From assembly GCA_019747095.1 (NCBI GenBank), contig JAIERG010000034.1, positions 1 through 33,348 of the forward strand: DNA of 33,348 nt, written 5' to 3'. Below, piece after piece: positions 21,986 to 31,271 of the stretch. Position 1 is the first letter of the stretch. Each line of letters starts with the position of its first letter. Position numbers and translations under genes: made by a program. This stretch comes from Caulobacteraceae bacterium (GTDB taxonomy: Bacteria; Pseudomonadota; Alphaproteobacteria; Caulobacterales; Caulobacteraceae). The notes under the pieces were generated by a model that worked only from the letters and a program-made list of their open reading frames with translations, was not told the DNA's origin and did not search any database.

Positions 21986-23470
21986 CTACTGGAACAGCGT
22001 GCCGACCCAGGCCCGCACGGCGGTCTCATCGGCCGGGTTGCCCGTGTAGGTCAGGCCCTGCGCCGGGGTGAAGGGCTGGTTGTTGCCACGCTGGCGGCTG
22101 GTCCAGGCCTTGTGGCCGTAGCTGAGATCCGAATAGTTCGACGGCAGGCGCTCGACGGTCGGCTCGATGAAGATCGAGTCGGTCGCCGTGGTCGAACCGG
22201 CGATGCGGACGTTCGGCAGGCGCGTCAGCAGATCGAGCGTATCCAGGCAGCCGCCAGAGCATCCCGCGTCGACCAGCACGACCACCGGACCCTGCACCGG
22301 GTTGGCGGCGCCCGTGTCGGCCACCGCGGCGCGGCCCGGCAGGGTGAAGGTCTGCTGACCCGACGCCAGGGCAGCGTCGAAGGCGGCGACGATCTCTTGA
22401 GTCTGCTGGATCACCGGGCCAGCTTCCTGGACGAAGCGCGGATCGGCCTGCATGCGGCCGAGGGTTTGGGCGTACCAGTCGCGGTTGCCTCGCGTGGCGC
22501 GGTAGGTGATCTCGCCAGCGGCCGGCTGGCGGCTGACCGTGAACTCCGGCGTCCAGATGCGGTTGGCCAGGCCATAGCCGCGCGCCGTCGACGTGTAGGC
22601 CGACGACCCGGCGGCCGCGCGAAGATCAAGGACAAAGCCCTGGGGTCCGCGAAGCGCAGCCGCCTGAGACTCGACCAGGCTGTTGAAGGCATCCCAGCCG
22701 GCGCTGTCGGCAAAGGAGTGAACACGAACCCAGGGACGGCCGTTCACCGTCTCGATGTTCAGCGGCACGGCCGGCGGCATGAAGACGGTGGCGCGGTAGG
22801 CCGTCTCGAGGACGCCCGGCGTGATCGGCACGGGACGCAGGTCCACGGCGCGTGGACGACTCCGACCACGCTGGAACTCGCAGGTCGAGGGCAGGCCCGA
22901 CACGAACGGATTGTTCCGGTTCCAGAGGAGATAGGGAGCCGAGGTCACGCGACCGGCCTCGGTATCGAGATTGCCTTCCCAGCGGTCCAGCTTGGCGCGG
23001 GCGTATTCCTCGATCGGCGTCAGATTGCAGCTGACGACCACGTCGCCGACGCGCGGCGCGTTGCGAACGCCCGGATGAACGTAGGTGACCTCATAGCGTC
23101 CATTGCGCCAGCCCGTCGCCACGCCCGGCCAGCTGGTTCCGAAGTACGGCCCCAGACCTTCATAGGTCGGCGTGATCGCGATGTTGGAATCGCGGAAGCC
23201 GCCCGCGTAGTAGCGCATCAGATAGGCGTGGGCGTCACCAGAGTTGACCTGCCCGACGCGGCTCTGGGCATCGGCCAGGCCGGCGTCGATCCAGCTGCGG
23301 AAGGTGTCGCCAGCGGCGCCGGGGATGACCGCGGCAGGGTGGTTGGCACGGAGTTCGTCACGAGCGGCCTGCAGGTCCGTCTGGGCCAGGGCGCGGAAGT
23401 CCTGAGCGGAGGCGGCGGCGGCCGACAGCATGACGGCGGCAGCCGAAACGGCGGTCAGGAAGCGGTTCAT
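21986..23470 (-). CDS. Exported S41-peptidase-like protein
   Basis: A 494-residue protein with a clear signal peptide (MNRFLTAVSAAAVMLSAAAA, cleavage after ASA near residue 22). A C-terminal S41 fold is suggested by QGFVLDLRAAAGSSAYTSTA, VVVLVDAGCSGGCLDTLDLL and NVRIAGSTTATDSIF. The nucleophile would be the Ser in GCSGGC. The Lys that C-terminal processing peptidases carry some 25 residues later is not obvious, so it may use another mechanism or be inactive. It is probably periplasmic. No substrate is evident, and the gene is monocistronic. Confidence 0.75.
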   Translation of the reverse strand: MNRFLTAVSAAAVMLSAAAASAQDFRALAQTDLQAARDELRANHPAAVIPGAAGDTFRSWIDAGLADAQSRVGQVNSGDAHAYLMRYYAGGFRDSNIAITPTYEGLGPYFGTSWPGVATGWRNGRYEVTYVHPGVRNAPRVGDVVVSCNLTPIEEYARAKLDRWEGNLDTEAGRVTSAPYLLWNRNNPFVSGLPSTCEFQRGRSRPRAVDLRPVPITPGVLETAYRATVFMPPAVPLNIETVNGRPWVRVHSFADSAGWDAFNSLVESQAAALRGPQGFVLDLRAAAGSSAYTSTARGYGLANRIWTPEFTVSRQPAAGEITYRATRGNRDWYAQTLGRMQADPRFVQEAGPVIQQTQEIVAAFDAALASGQQTFTLPGRAAVADTGAANPVQGPVVVLVDAGCSGGCLDTLDLLTRLPNVRIAGSTTATDSIFIEPTVERLPSNYSDLSYGHKAWTSRQRGNNQPFTPAQGLTYTGNPADETAVRAWVGTLFQ

Positions 23471-23663
23471 CAGAGGGAAGCTCCAGGCGGCTGATCAAAG
23501 GTCGGCGAGGGTTAAAGCCGATTGGGAGCGACCTTGCCAAGCCAGAACGGCGAACGTGTGACGCTTCGCCTGAACGGGGAATGGCGGTGGCGTTCACTTT
23601 GGCTGCCCTGACAGGATCGGGCCGGTATGGACCGATGGCTCTTCACCGCCTACGAAACCGCCC

Positions 23664-25646
23664 ATGTTTGACAAGATCCTGATCGCGAACCGGGGCGAGA
23701 TCGCCGTCCGCATCATCAAGACGGCACGCCGTCTGGGCATCGCCACCGTGGTCGTTCACTCCGACGCCGACGCCGGGTCCATGGCGGTGGAGATGGCCGA
23801 CGAGGCCATCCACATCGGGCCGTCTCCCGCCGCCGAGAGCTATCTGGTCCAGGACAAGATCGTCGACGCCGTGCGACGCTCCGGCGCACAGGCTGTCCAC
23901 CCGGGCTTCGGCTTCCTGTCGGAAAACCCCGTCTTCGCGCGACGGCTGGAAGCCGAGGGCATCGCCTTCATCGGCCCGAACCCCGGGGCCATCGAGGCCA
24001 TGGGCGACAAGATCACGTCCAAGAAGTTCGCTGCTGAGGCGGGTGTCTCGACTGTTCCCGGCCACATGGGGCTGATCGAGACGACCGAACACGCCGTCGA
24101 GATCGCGCGCCAGATCGGCTATCCGGTGATGATCAAGGCCTCAGCCGGCGGCGGCGGCAAGGGCATCCGCGTCGCCCACTCCGACGCCGACATGGCCGAG
24201 GGCTTCGCCGCGGTGAAGGCCGAGGCCCTGACCGCCTTCGGCGACGATCGCGTCTTCCTCGAGAAGTTCATCGTCGACCCGCGCCACATCGAGATCCAGG
24301 TGCTGGGCGACAAGCACGGCAACATCGTCCACCTGTTCGACCGCGAATGCTCCATCCAGCGCCGCAACCAGAAGGTCATCGAGGAGGCCCCCTCCCCCCT
24401 GCTGGATGAGGCCACGCGCGAGGCCATGGGGGCCCAGGCCGTGGCCCTGGCGCGGGCCGTGAACTACGACTCGGCCGGGACGGTGGAGTTCGTGGCCGGT
24501 CAGGACCGCAGCTTCTTCTTCCTGGAGATGAACACCCGACTGCAGGTCGAGCATCCAGTCACAGAACTGATCACCGGCGTCGATCTGGTCGAGCAGATGA
24601 TCCGCTCGGCGGCGGGCGAGCGCCTGCCGTTCACCCAGGACCAGCTGGCCATCAACGGCTGGGCCATCGAGAGCCGCATCTACGCCGAGGACCCTTATCG
24701 CGGCTTCCTGCCCTCGATCGGCCGCCTCGTTCGCTACGAGCAGCCGGAGGAAGGCGAGCAGGACGGATACGTCGTCCGGAACGACTCGGGCGTCCGCGAG
24801 GGCGACGAGATCTCCATGTTCTACGATCCGATGATCGCCAAGCTGAACACCTGGGCCCCGACCCGGATCGCGGCGGTCGACGGCATGCGACGGGCGCTGG
24901 AGGACACCCACCTGGCGGGCGTGGGGCACAACGTGCCGTTCCTCGCGGCCGTGATGGATCAGGACCGGTTCCGGTCGGGGGCCCTGTCGACCAGCTACAT
25001 CAAGGACGAGTTCCCGGAAGGCTTCAAAGGCGTGGCGCCGGACCGGCGCCGCCTCGACGTCATGATCGCCGCCGCCTGCGCCATGAACGAGATCGCCGCC
25101 GAACAGTCCGGCGATCCGTCCGACCGCACAGACTGGATCGTGCTCGTCGACCGCGAAGCCCATGGCGTCTCGCTGGGCTACGACGAGGACGAAGTGCTGA
25201 CGCTGGACCTCGCCGGGGAAGACCGGGCATTGCGCCTGTCCGACATCGACTGGCGCCCCGGCATGGCCCAGTTCCGGGCGGTCCTGGACGACCTGCCCTT
25301 CACCGCCGAGGTCGCCCGCACCGCCGACGGCTGGACCGTGCGGTCGGGCGCCGCCAAGGCGCGCGTCCGCGTCTTCACCCCCCGCCAGGCCGAACTCTTC
25401 GCCCGCCTGCCCGAGAAGGCGGCGGCAGACACCTCCAAGCTGATCCAGTCCCCCATGCCCGGGCTGGTCGTCTCGATCGCCGTGGAGCCCGGCCAGGAGG
25501 TCAAGGCGGGCGAGACGGTGGCCATCATCGAGGCCATGAAGATGCAGAACATCCTCAAGGCCGAACGCGACGGCGTGGTGAAGGCCGTGGCGGCGAAGGC
25601 GGGTGATCCGGTGGCGGCGGACGATGTGCTGGTCGAGTTCGCCTAG
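23664..25646 (+). CDS. pccA: Propionyl-CoA carboxylase alpha (biotin carboxylase / carrier) subunit
   Basis: A 660-residue subunit that carboxylates its own biotin and passes CO2 to the beta subunit, converting propionyl-CoA to methylmalonyl-CoA. Biotin carboxylase domain 1-450: ILIANRGEIAVRII, ATP-grasp KASAGGGGKGIRVAH, EMNTRLQVEHPVTE. Then a BT-type linker domain, and the biotinyl domain at the end with EAMKMQN (biotin on K626). Length and linker fit PccA better than methylcrotonyl-CoA carboxylase, but that is not excluded. The beta subunit is not in this window. Confidence 0.88.
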   Translation: MFDKILIANRGEIAVRIIKTARRLGIATVVVHSDADAGSMAVEMADEAIHIGPSPAAESYLVQDKIVDAVRRSGAQAVHPGFGFLSENPVFARRLEAEGIAFIGPNPGAIEAMGDKITSKKFAAEAGVSTVPGHMGLIETTEHAVEIARQIGYPVMIKASAGGGGKGIRVAHSDADMAEGFAAVKAEALTAFGDDRVFLEKFIVDPRHIEIQVLGDKHGNIVHLFDRECSIQRRNQKVIEEAPSPLLDEATREAMGAQAVALARAVNYDSAGTVEFVAGQDRSFFFLEMNTRLQVEHPVTELITGVDLVEQMIRSAAGERLPFTQDQLAINGWAIESRIYAEDPYRGFLPSIGRLVRYEQPEEGEQDGYVVRNDSGVREGDEISMFYDPMIAKLNTWAPTRIAAVDGMRRALEDTHLAGVGHNVPFLAAVMDQDRFRSGALSTSYIKDEFPEGFKGVAPDRRRLDVMIAAACAMNEIAAEQSGDPSDRTDWIVLVDREAHGVSLGYDEDEVLTLDLAGEDRALRLSDIDWRPGMAQFRAVLDDLPFTAEVARTADGWTVRSGAAKARVRVFTPRQAELFARLPEKAAADTSKLIQSPMPGLVVSIAVEPGQEVKAGETVAIIEAMKMQNILKAERDGVVKAVAAKAGDPVAADDVLVEFA

Positions 25647-25652
25647 GCGATC

Positions 25653-26843
25653 CTAGAACGCGCTCTCGCCCGTGATCGCGCGGCCCAGGATCAGGGCGTG
25701 GACGTCGTGCGCGCCCTCATAGGTGTTGACGGTCTCCAGGTTCATGGCGTGGCGCATGACGTGGAGTTCGCCGGTGATGCCGGCGCCGCCGTGCATGTCG
25801 CGGGCCTCGCGGGCGATGGCCAGGGCCTTGCCGCAGTTGTTGCGCTTCATCATCGAAATGGCCTCGGGCACGAAGGCGCCGGTGTCGAGCAGCCGACCGA
25901 GCGCGTAGGCCCCCTCGAAACCGAGCGCGATCTCGGTCGACATGTCGGCGAGCTTCTTCTGCACAAGCTGACGCGACGACAAGGGCCGGCCGAACAGCAT
26001 GCGCTCGGCGACGTAGTCGCGCGTGGCGTGCAGGCAGAATTCGGCGGCCCCCATGGATCCCCAGGCGATGCCGTAGCGGGCCTTGTTCAGGCAGGAGAAC
26101 GGCCCGCGCAGGCCCTTCACCCCCGGCAGCAGGTTCTCTTCCGGCACGAAGACGTCGTTCAGGCCGATGTCGCCGGTGATGGAGGCACGAAGGCTCAGCT
26201 TGTCGCCGATCTTGCCCGTGGTGAAGCCGTCCATGCCGCGCTCGACGATGAAGCCGCGGATGACGTCATCCAGCTTGGCCCAGACGATGGCGAGGTCCGA
26301 GATCGGCGAGTTGGTGATCCAGTATTTGCCGCCGTTCAGGCGATAGCCGCCCTCGACCTTGACCGCCCTGGTCTTCATCGAGCCGGGGTCCGATCCACCG
26401 TCGGCCTCGGTCAGGCCAAAGCAGCCGACCAGCTCGCCCGCCGCCATGCGGGGCAGGAAGCGCATGCGCTGTTCCTCCGACCCGAAGGCGTAGATGGGAT
26501 ACATGGCGAGCGACGACTGCACGCTCATGGCCGAGCGGTAGCCGCTGTCGATCGCCTCTATCTCGCGCGCGATCAGGCCATAGGCGACGTGGCTGGCCCC
26601 GGCCCCGCCGTACTGTTCGGGCAGCATGGCCCCCAGAAAGCCCATCTCGCCCATCTCGGTCATGATGGCGCGGTCGAAGACCTCATCGCGGAACGCCGCG
26701 ACCACGCGCGGCAGCAGCCGCTCGCGGGCATAGGACCGCGCCGCGTCACGGATCATCCGCTCGTCGTCGGTCAGGCGACCGTCCAGATCAAACGGGTCAT
26801 CCCAGCGGTAGGTCTGGGTCGAATGCGCGCTGCCGTCAGCCAT
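25653..26843 (-). CDS. gcdH: Glutaryl-CoA dehydrogenase
   Basis: A 396-residue FAD enzyme that oxidises and decarboxylates glutaryl-CoA to crotonyl-CoA in lysine and tryptophan breakdown. Patterns: [87 protein letters not shown], and the catalytic Glu in [19 protein letters not shown]. The starts 26843, 26852 and 26867 are in frame; 26843 has AAGGA eight bases upstream. It converges on pccA with a 6 bp gap. Confidence 0.92.
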   Translation of the reverse strand: MADGSAHSTQTYRWDDPFDLDGRLTDDERMIRDAARSYARERLLPRVVAAFRDEVFDRAIMTEMGEMGFLGAMLPEQYGGAGASHVAYGLIAREIEAIDSGYRSAMSVQSSLAMYPIYAFGSEEQRMRFLPRMAAGELVGCFGLTEADGGSDPGSMKTRAVKVEGGYRLNGGKYWITNSPISDLAIVWAKLDDVIRGFIVERGMDGFTTGKIGDKLSLRASITGDIGLNDVFVPEENLLPGVKGLRGPFSCLNKARYGIAWGSMGAAEFCLHATRDYVAERMLFGRPLSSRQLVQKKLADMSTEIALGFEGAYALGRLLDTGAFVPEAISMMKRNNCGKALAIAREARDMHGGAGITGELHVMRHAMNLETVNTYEGAHDVHALILGRAITGESAF

Positions 26844-26915
26844 CAAGGCCATCCTTCGTCGTTTCACCGGCGGATTTGCCTTGGCAAGCCCGCAAGAGCA
26901 ACAGGAGGATTGCTT

Positions 26916-28280
26916 CTAGGCGGCGCGTGCGACGACGCGGTCCCGACCTGCCGTCTTGGCTGCATAGACGCCTTCATCCGCGCGCTTGAGCAGCGATTCT
27001 GGTGTATCCCCGGGGCCCGCGCAGGCCGCAACGCCAATCGAGGTCGTCACGGTCAGCAGTTCTCGGCCGCCCATCACCCGGAACGGGGTTGAGCCAACGT
27101 CGCGGCGGATCCGCTCGGCGATGCGCCGTGCGTCCTCCATGTCGGTTCCGGGCATCACCACGACAAACTCCTCGCCGCCGAGCCGACACGGCAGGTCAAC
27201 AGCACGGACATTGGTCGCCAGACGCACCGCGAACTCACGCAGGACCTCGTCTCCGGCGTCGTGACCGAAGCCGTCGTTGACCGCCTTGAAGTGATCGATG
27301 TCGAGCACCAGCACCGACACAGGCTCCCCGCCCAGGGCCGCACGACTGACAAAGGCCTGCAGCTGACCCGCCATGTAGCGACGATTGTGCAGACCAGTCA
27401 GGGCGTCAGTGACGGCCATCTCGAGGCTGTAGTCCAGCTTCTCGCGCAGGAAGTCCGTGTAGCGTTTCCGGCGCACCTGGGTCCGCGCCCGGGCGGCCAG
27501 CTCCTCCGGATCCACCGGCCTGGTCAGCAGGTCTGTGACGCCAAGGTCCAGCGCCTTCACAAGCCGCGGTCGATCAGCGGGATCGACAACGGCCAGAATG
27601 GGCAGGTGACGTGTGCTCTCTGTCGAGCGAACCTGGGCCACCAGGCGCAGGCCGTCGAACTCGGAAGCTGCGACGTTGACGATCAGGAGGTCGTTCAGGC
27701 CCCGGGCTGCCGCCAACCCCGCCGTCGGGTCGCTCTCGACGATCGGTCGGTGTTCCTTGGACAGCACCTCGACCATCTTGGCGGCCTGGCGGGCGTTGTC
27801 ATCGACGATCAGGATGCGGCCGCCCGAGCCCTTGAGCTTGCCAGCCTTGTCGGCGCTGACGCCCAGACGACGACTCGACTCCTCGCGCTCACGCAGTTCG
27901 TCCATGATCAGCTTCAGCCGCGTCAGCGACTTCACCCGCGCGAACAGCAGCACGTCGTCGATGGGCTTGGTGACGAAGTCATCGGCCCCGGCGTCCAGCC
28001 CGACGATCCGGTCCTCGCGGCCGTCCAGAGCGGTCACCAGAACGACCGGGATGTGCGCCGTGACCGGGTCAGCCTTGATCCGGCGGCAGGTCTCAAAGCC
28101 GTCCATGCCGGGCATCATGACATCCAGCAGGATAATGTCGGGCTTTTGCTCTGCGGCGACACGGATCGCTGTCGGGCCATCGGACGCCGTCAGCACCTCA
28201 TAGTACTCGATCGTCAGCTTGGCTTCGAGCAGGCGGACGTTGGCGTCCACGTCATCGACGACCAGAACACGCGCGACCAT
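26916..28280 (-). CDS. pleD: PleD response regulator / diguanylate cyclase
   Basis: A 454-residue polar-development regulator that makes cyclic di-GMP. Receiver 1 has the phosphorylated D53 in ILLDVMMPGMDG and K105 in TKPI. The second receiver (about 155-270) lacks a proper phospho-acceptor. The cyclase domain (285-454) has GGEEF at 368-372 and the inhibitory I-site RAVD at 359-362. These numbers equal those of Caulobacter crescentus PleD, so it is surely the ortholog. It follows divK by 4 bp on the same strand. Confidence 0.97.
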   Translation of the reverse strand: MVARVLVVDDVDANVRLLEAKLTIEYYEVLTASDGPTAIRVAAEQKPDIILLDVMMPGMDGFETCRRIKADPVTAHIPVVLVTALDGREDRIVGLDAGADDFVTKPIDDVLLFARVKSLTRLKLIMDELREREESSRRLGVSADKAGKLKGSGGRILIVDDNARQAAKMVEVLSKEHRPIVESDPTAGLAAARGLNDLLIVNVAASEFDGLRLVAQVRSTESTRHLPILAVVDPADRPRLVKALDLGVTDLLTRPVDPEELAARARTQVRRKRYTDFLREKLDYSLEMAVTDALTGLHNRRYMAGQLQAFVSRAALGGEPVSVLVLDIDHFKAVNDGFGHDAGDEVLREFAVRLATNVRAVDLPCRLGGEEFVVVMPGTDMEDARRIAERIRRDVGSTPFRVMGGRELLTVTTSIGVAACAGPGDTPESLLKRADEGVYAAKTAGRDRVVARAA

Positions 28281-28284
28281 CGGC

Positions 28285-28668
28285 TCAGCCCACCATCACA
28301 GGCTGATTGAGGTGCTTTTTCACTGTATCAAGAAAGTGCATCACCGAGATCGGCTTGGAGATGTAGGCCTCGCAGCCTCCCTGCCGGATGCGCTCCTCGT
28401 CGCCCTTCATGGCGAAGGCGGTGACGGCGATAACCGGGATGTGCGCCAGTTCCTCGTCGTCCTTGAGCCACTTGGTGACCTCCAGACCGCTGATCTCGGG
28501 CAGCTGAATGTCCATCAGGATCAGGTCGGGCATATGCTGGCGCGCCAAGGCCATCGCCTGCAATCCCTCGCGGGTCTGCAGGGTCTGGTAGCCCTGGGAA
28601 TCGAGCAGATCATGAAAGAGCTTCATGTTCAGCTCGTTATCCTCGACGATGAGGACTTTCTTGGACAT
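28285..28668 (-). CDS. divK: DivK single-domain response regulator
   Basis: A 127-residue receiver that relays cell-cycle and polarity signals between DivJ/PleC kinases and CtrA control. [18 protein letters not shown] at the start, phospho-acceptor D53 in [31 protein letters not shown] and ISKPISV with the conserved Lys. ATG 28668 is chosen; an in-frame start nine codons earlier lacks family similarity. The divK-pleD order is as in Caulobacter. Confidence 0.96.
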   Translation of the reverse strand: MSKKVLIVEDNELNMKLFHDLLDSQGYQTLQTREGLQAMALARQHMPDLILMDIQLPEISGLEVTKWLKDDEELAHIPVIAVTAFAMKGDEERIRQGGCEAYISKPISVMHFLDTVKKHLNQPVMVG

Positions 28669-28808
28669 CACCACCCGGTGTTCGGCGCGCGGCACAATGG
28701 GCCGACTTCGGTTCCGAACCTACCGATCCAGTCTTAAGTTGGCGTGAAGCGGGCGCGGACCCACGCCGGGGCAACACCCAAGGTCCGCGACCCCTGTCTT
28801 GGGAAGCG

Positions 28809-30062
28809 ATGAAGAGCATCTGCCGCGAGTGTCTGTGGACCGGTGACGAGGCTGTGGCGCGATGCCCGGCCTGCGGATCGCCGCGCGTGGCATCGGACCC
28901 GGAACTCGACCAGATGTCGATCGCCCACCTGGACTGCGACGCCTTCTACGCCTCGGTCGAGAAGCGCGACCGGCCGGAGCTGCGCGACAAGCCGGTCATC
29001 GTCGGTGGCGGCGTGCGCGGCGTGGTGACTACCGCCTGTTATATCGCGCGGCTGTACGGCGTCGGCTCGGCCATGCCGATGTTCAAGGCGCTGAAAGCGT
29101 GTCCAGACGCGGTCGTCGTCAAGCCGAACTTCGCCAAGTACACGGAGGAGTCGCGGCGCATCTTCGCCATGGTGCGCGAGCTGACGCCGCTGGTGCAGAC
29201 CCTGTCGCTGGATGAGGCCTGGATCGACCTGTCGGGCACCGAGCGGCTGAACGGCGGCCCACCGGCGTTGCAGCTGGTCCGATTGCAGAAGCGCATCGAG
29301 GCCGAAACCGGGCTGACCGTCTCGATCGGCCTGGCCCCCAACCGCTTCCTCGCCAAGATCGCTTCGGAACTGGACAAGCCGCGCGGCTTCTCGGTTATCG
29401 GGGGGGCGAACGCCCAGGCCCTGCTGGCGCCCAAGTCCGTGCGGGTGCTGCCCGGCGTGGGACCAGTGTTCGGCAAGACCCTGGTGTCGGACGGCTACGC
29501 CACGGTCGGCGACTTGGCGGCGGCGGATGTGCGCGATCTGGTGAAGCGATACGGTGAGACGGGTCTGCGTCTGCACGACCTCAGCCACGCCCGCGACGCC
29601 CGGTCGGTGAACCCTGAGCACGACCGGCGCGGCATGAGCGCGGAGAACACCTTCAACACCGACCTGACGACGGCCGACGATCTGGAAGCCGAGCTCTGGC
29701 CCTTGTGCGAGAAGGTGGCGTCCAAGGCCCGGCGCGACGGCGTGGCCAGCCGGGTGATCGTGCTGAAGCTGCGGCGCACGGACTTCAAGATCGTGACCCG
29801 CCGCAAGACCCTGCCCGAGCCGGTGCAGACCGCGCGCGCCCTGTTCGCCGTGGGGCGCGAGCTGCTGAAACCAGAGCTGGGCCGCCCCTATCGGCTGATC
29901 GGCATCGGCATGGCCGACATCCACGACGCCGAGGACGTGCCGGAGGGCCTGTTCGCCTCGGACGAAACCAGGGCGTTGAAAACAGAAACCACCATCGACG
30001 CGCTCAGGGCGAAGTTCGGCGCGGGTGCGGTGGTCGCTGGGCGGGCGTTGAAGCGGCCTTAA
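28809..30062 (+). CDS. dinB: DNA polymerase IV (Y family) with N-terminal zinc ribbon
   Basis: A 417-residue translesion polymerase. The catalytic acids are in HLDCDAFYASVE and SLDEAWIDLSG, with the finger motif TTACYIARLYGV and SIGLAPNRFLAKIASELDKP. It carries an extra N-terminal ribbon with C5, C8, C19 and C22 (CRECLW ... RCPACGS), which classical DinB lacks. The C-terminal little-finger domain is complete. Divergent from divK. A LexA site was not identified by eye in the 140 bp between them. Confidence 0.93.
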   Translation: MKSICRECLWTGDEAVARCPACGSPRVASDPELDQMSIAHLDCDAFYASVEKRDRPELRDKPVIVGGGVRGVVTTACYIARLYGVGSAMPMFKALKACPDAVVVKPNFAKYTEESRRIFAMVRELTPLVQTLSLDEAWIDLSGTERLNGGPPALQLVRLQKRIEAETGLTVSIGLAPNRFLAKIASELDKPRGFSVIGGANAQALLAPKSVRVLPGVGPVFGKTLVSDGYATVGDLAAADVRDLVKRYGETGLRLHDLSHARDARSVNPEHDRRGMSAENTFNTDLTTADDLEAELWPLCEKVASKARRDGVASRVIVLKLRRTDFKIVTRRKTLPEPVQTARALFAVGRELLKPELGRPYRLIGIGMADIHDAEDVPEGLFASDETRALKTETTIDALRAKFGAGAVVAGRALKRP

Positions 30063-30085
30063 GGCTCGGCCGTTAGGATGAGCGC

Positions 30086-30823
30086 ATGTCCTCATTCGTC
30101 GACAAGATGCGCCGCCGGGCCGGGCGGTGGCTGGAGCAGAGGCCCATGCGCGTCGCGCCGGAGCGCGGCGTCTTCAGCCTGTCCTTCGACGACATCCCCG
30201 AGACCGCCTGGACCGAGGCCGGGCCGATCCTTGCCGAGCACGGTGTCAAGGCAACCTACTACGTCTGCGGCGGGCTGGAGGGCGGCGAGAACCTGGGCCT
30301 GCCCCAGTTCACCACCGCGCACCTGCAGGCCCTGTTCGAGGCCGGCCACGAGGTTGGCTGCCACACCTTCAGCCACCTGAGCGCCCTTCGGGCCACGCCG
30401 GGCGCCTATGCCGCCGATCTGGATCGCAACGCCTATTGGGTGGCGGAACGGCTGGACGGCCATGTGATGACGACTTTCGCCTGGCCCTATGGCGACGTTT
30501 CCCTGACCGCCAAGGCCGTCGCGGCCGAGCGGTTCAAGCTGGCGCGCGGCGTGCGGGACGGGGTCAACACCGGTCGCGCGGACCGGGCGGCGGCGCAGGC
30601 CATCGGGCTCGAGAGTCGCCGGTTGCCGGGCTACGACTTGGAGGCGTTGATGGCCAAAGCCGCGAACGAGCGCGGCTGGCTGATCGCCTATGGCCACGAC
30701 GTGATGGACGGGCCGACGCCGTACGGCTGCACGCCCGACGATCTGGACCGTATGATCCGATTGGCCAAGGCTGCGGGGCTCGACATCCTGCCCGTCGGGC
30801 AGGCTCTGGCGCGGATGAACTGA
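30086..30823 (+). CDS. Polysaccharide deacetylase family protein
   Basis: A 245-residue NodB-type deacetylase. FSLSFDDIPE holds D35 and D36 (catalytic base and metal ligand), GCHTFSHLSA holds H93 and H97 (metal ligands), and TFAWPYGDV and IAYGHDVMD match the later motifs. There is no signal peptide; the N-terminus is basic. The substrate is unknown. It starts 23 bp after dinB on the same strand, so the two may share a message without functional connection. Confidence 0.88.
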   Translation: MSSFVDKMRRRAGRWLEQRPMRVAPERGVFSLSFDDIPETAWTEAGPILAEHGVKATYYVCGGLEGGENLGLPQFTTAHLQALFEAGHEVGCHTFSHLSALRATPGAYAADLDRNAYWVAERLDGHVMTTFAWPYGDVSLTAKAVAAERFKLARGVRDGVNTGRADRAAAQAIGLESRRLPGYDLEALMAKAANERGWLIAYGHDVMDGPTPYGCTPDDLDRMIRLAKAAGLDILPVGQALARMN

Positions 30824-30825
30824 CG

Positions 30826-31263
30826 TCAGGCCAGAGCGTCGCTTATTTTCGACGCCGTCGCCTTCAGCTGGTCTAGGTCCGCCATGCCGCCCTGGCCGTG
30901 GCCCTTCAGCGGGCGGTCGGCCCAGCGCGGGATGACGTGAAAATGCAGGTGGAAGACGGTCTGGCCGCCCGCCTCGCCGTTGAACTGCATGATCGAGACG
31001 CCGTCGCAGCCGAGGGCCTTGACCACGGCCTTGGCCACCTTCTGGGTCGCGGCGGCGAGGCGGCTCAGCACCTCGGGCTCGACCTCCAGCAGGGTGCGGG
31101 CAGTGGAGGTTTTCGAGATGATCAGGACGTGCCCCTCGGACTGGGGGAAAACGTCCATGAAGGCCAGGACGTCGTCATCCTCGAACACCTTCACGGCCGG
31201 CATCTCGCCGCGCAGGATCTTGGCGAAGACGTTGGACGGGTCGTAGGGGGCGTGCAGCGTCAT
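30826..31263 (-). CDS. HIT family protein
   Basis: A 145-residue nucleotide-binding protein. The signature is HLHFHVIPRW (His triad) preceded by GEAGGQTVFH; N-terminal patterns are NVFAKILRGEMPAVKVFEDD and FPQSEGHVLIISK. It fits the HINT/protein-kinase-C-inhibitor-like branch that hydrolyses nucleoside phosphoramidates. It lies 8 bp after dxs on the same strand, so it is probably co-transcribed with it. Confidence 0.92.
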   Translation of the reverse strand: MTLHAPYDPSNVFAKILRGEMPAVKVFEDDDVLAFMDVFPQSEGHVLIISKTSTARTLLEVEPEVLSRLAAATQKVAKAVVKALGCDGVSIMQFNGEAGGQTVFHLHFHVIPRWADRPLKGHGQGGMADLDQLKATASKISDALA

Positions 31264-31271
31264 ACGGAAGT

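Noticed and set aside
24141-27092. Long frames antisense to pccA, gcdH and pleD
   Set aside because: They are shadows of strongly supported genes, without motifs or plausible ribosome sites.
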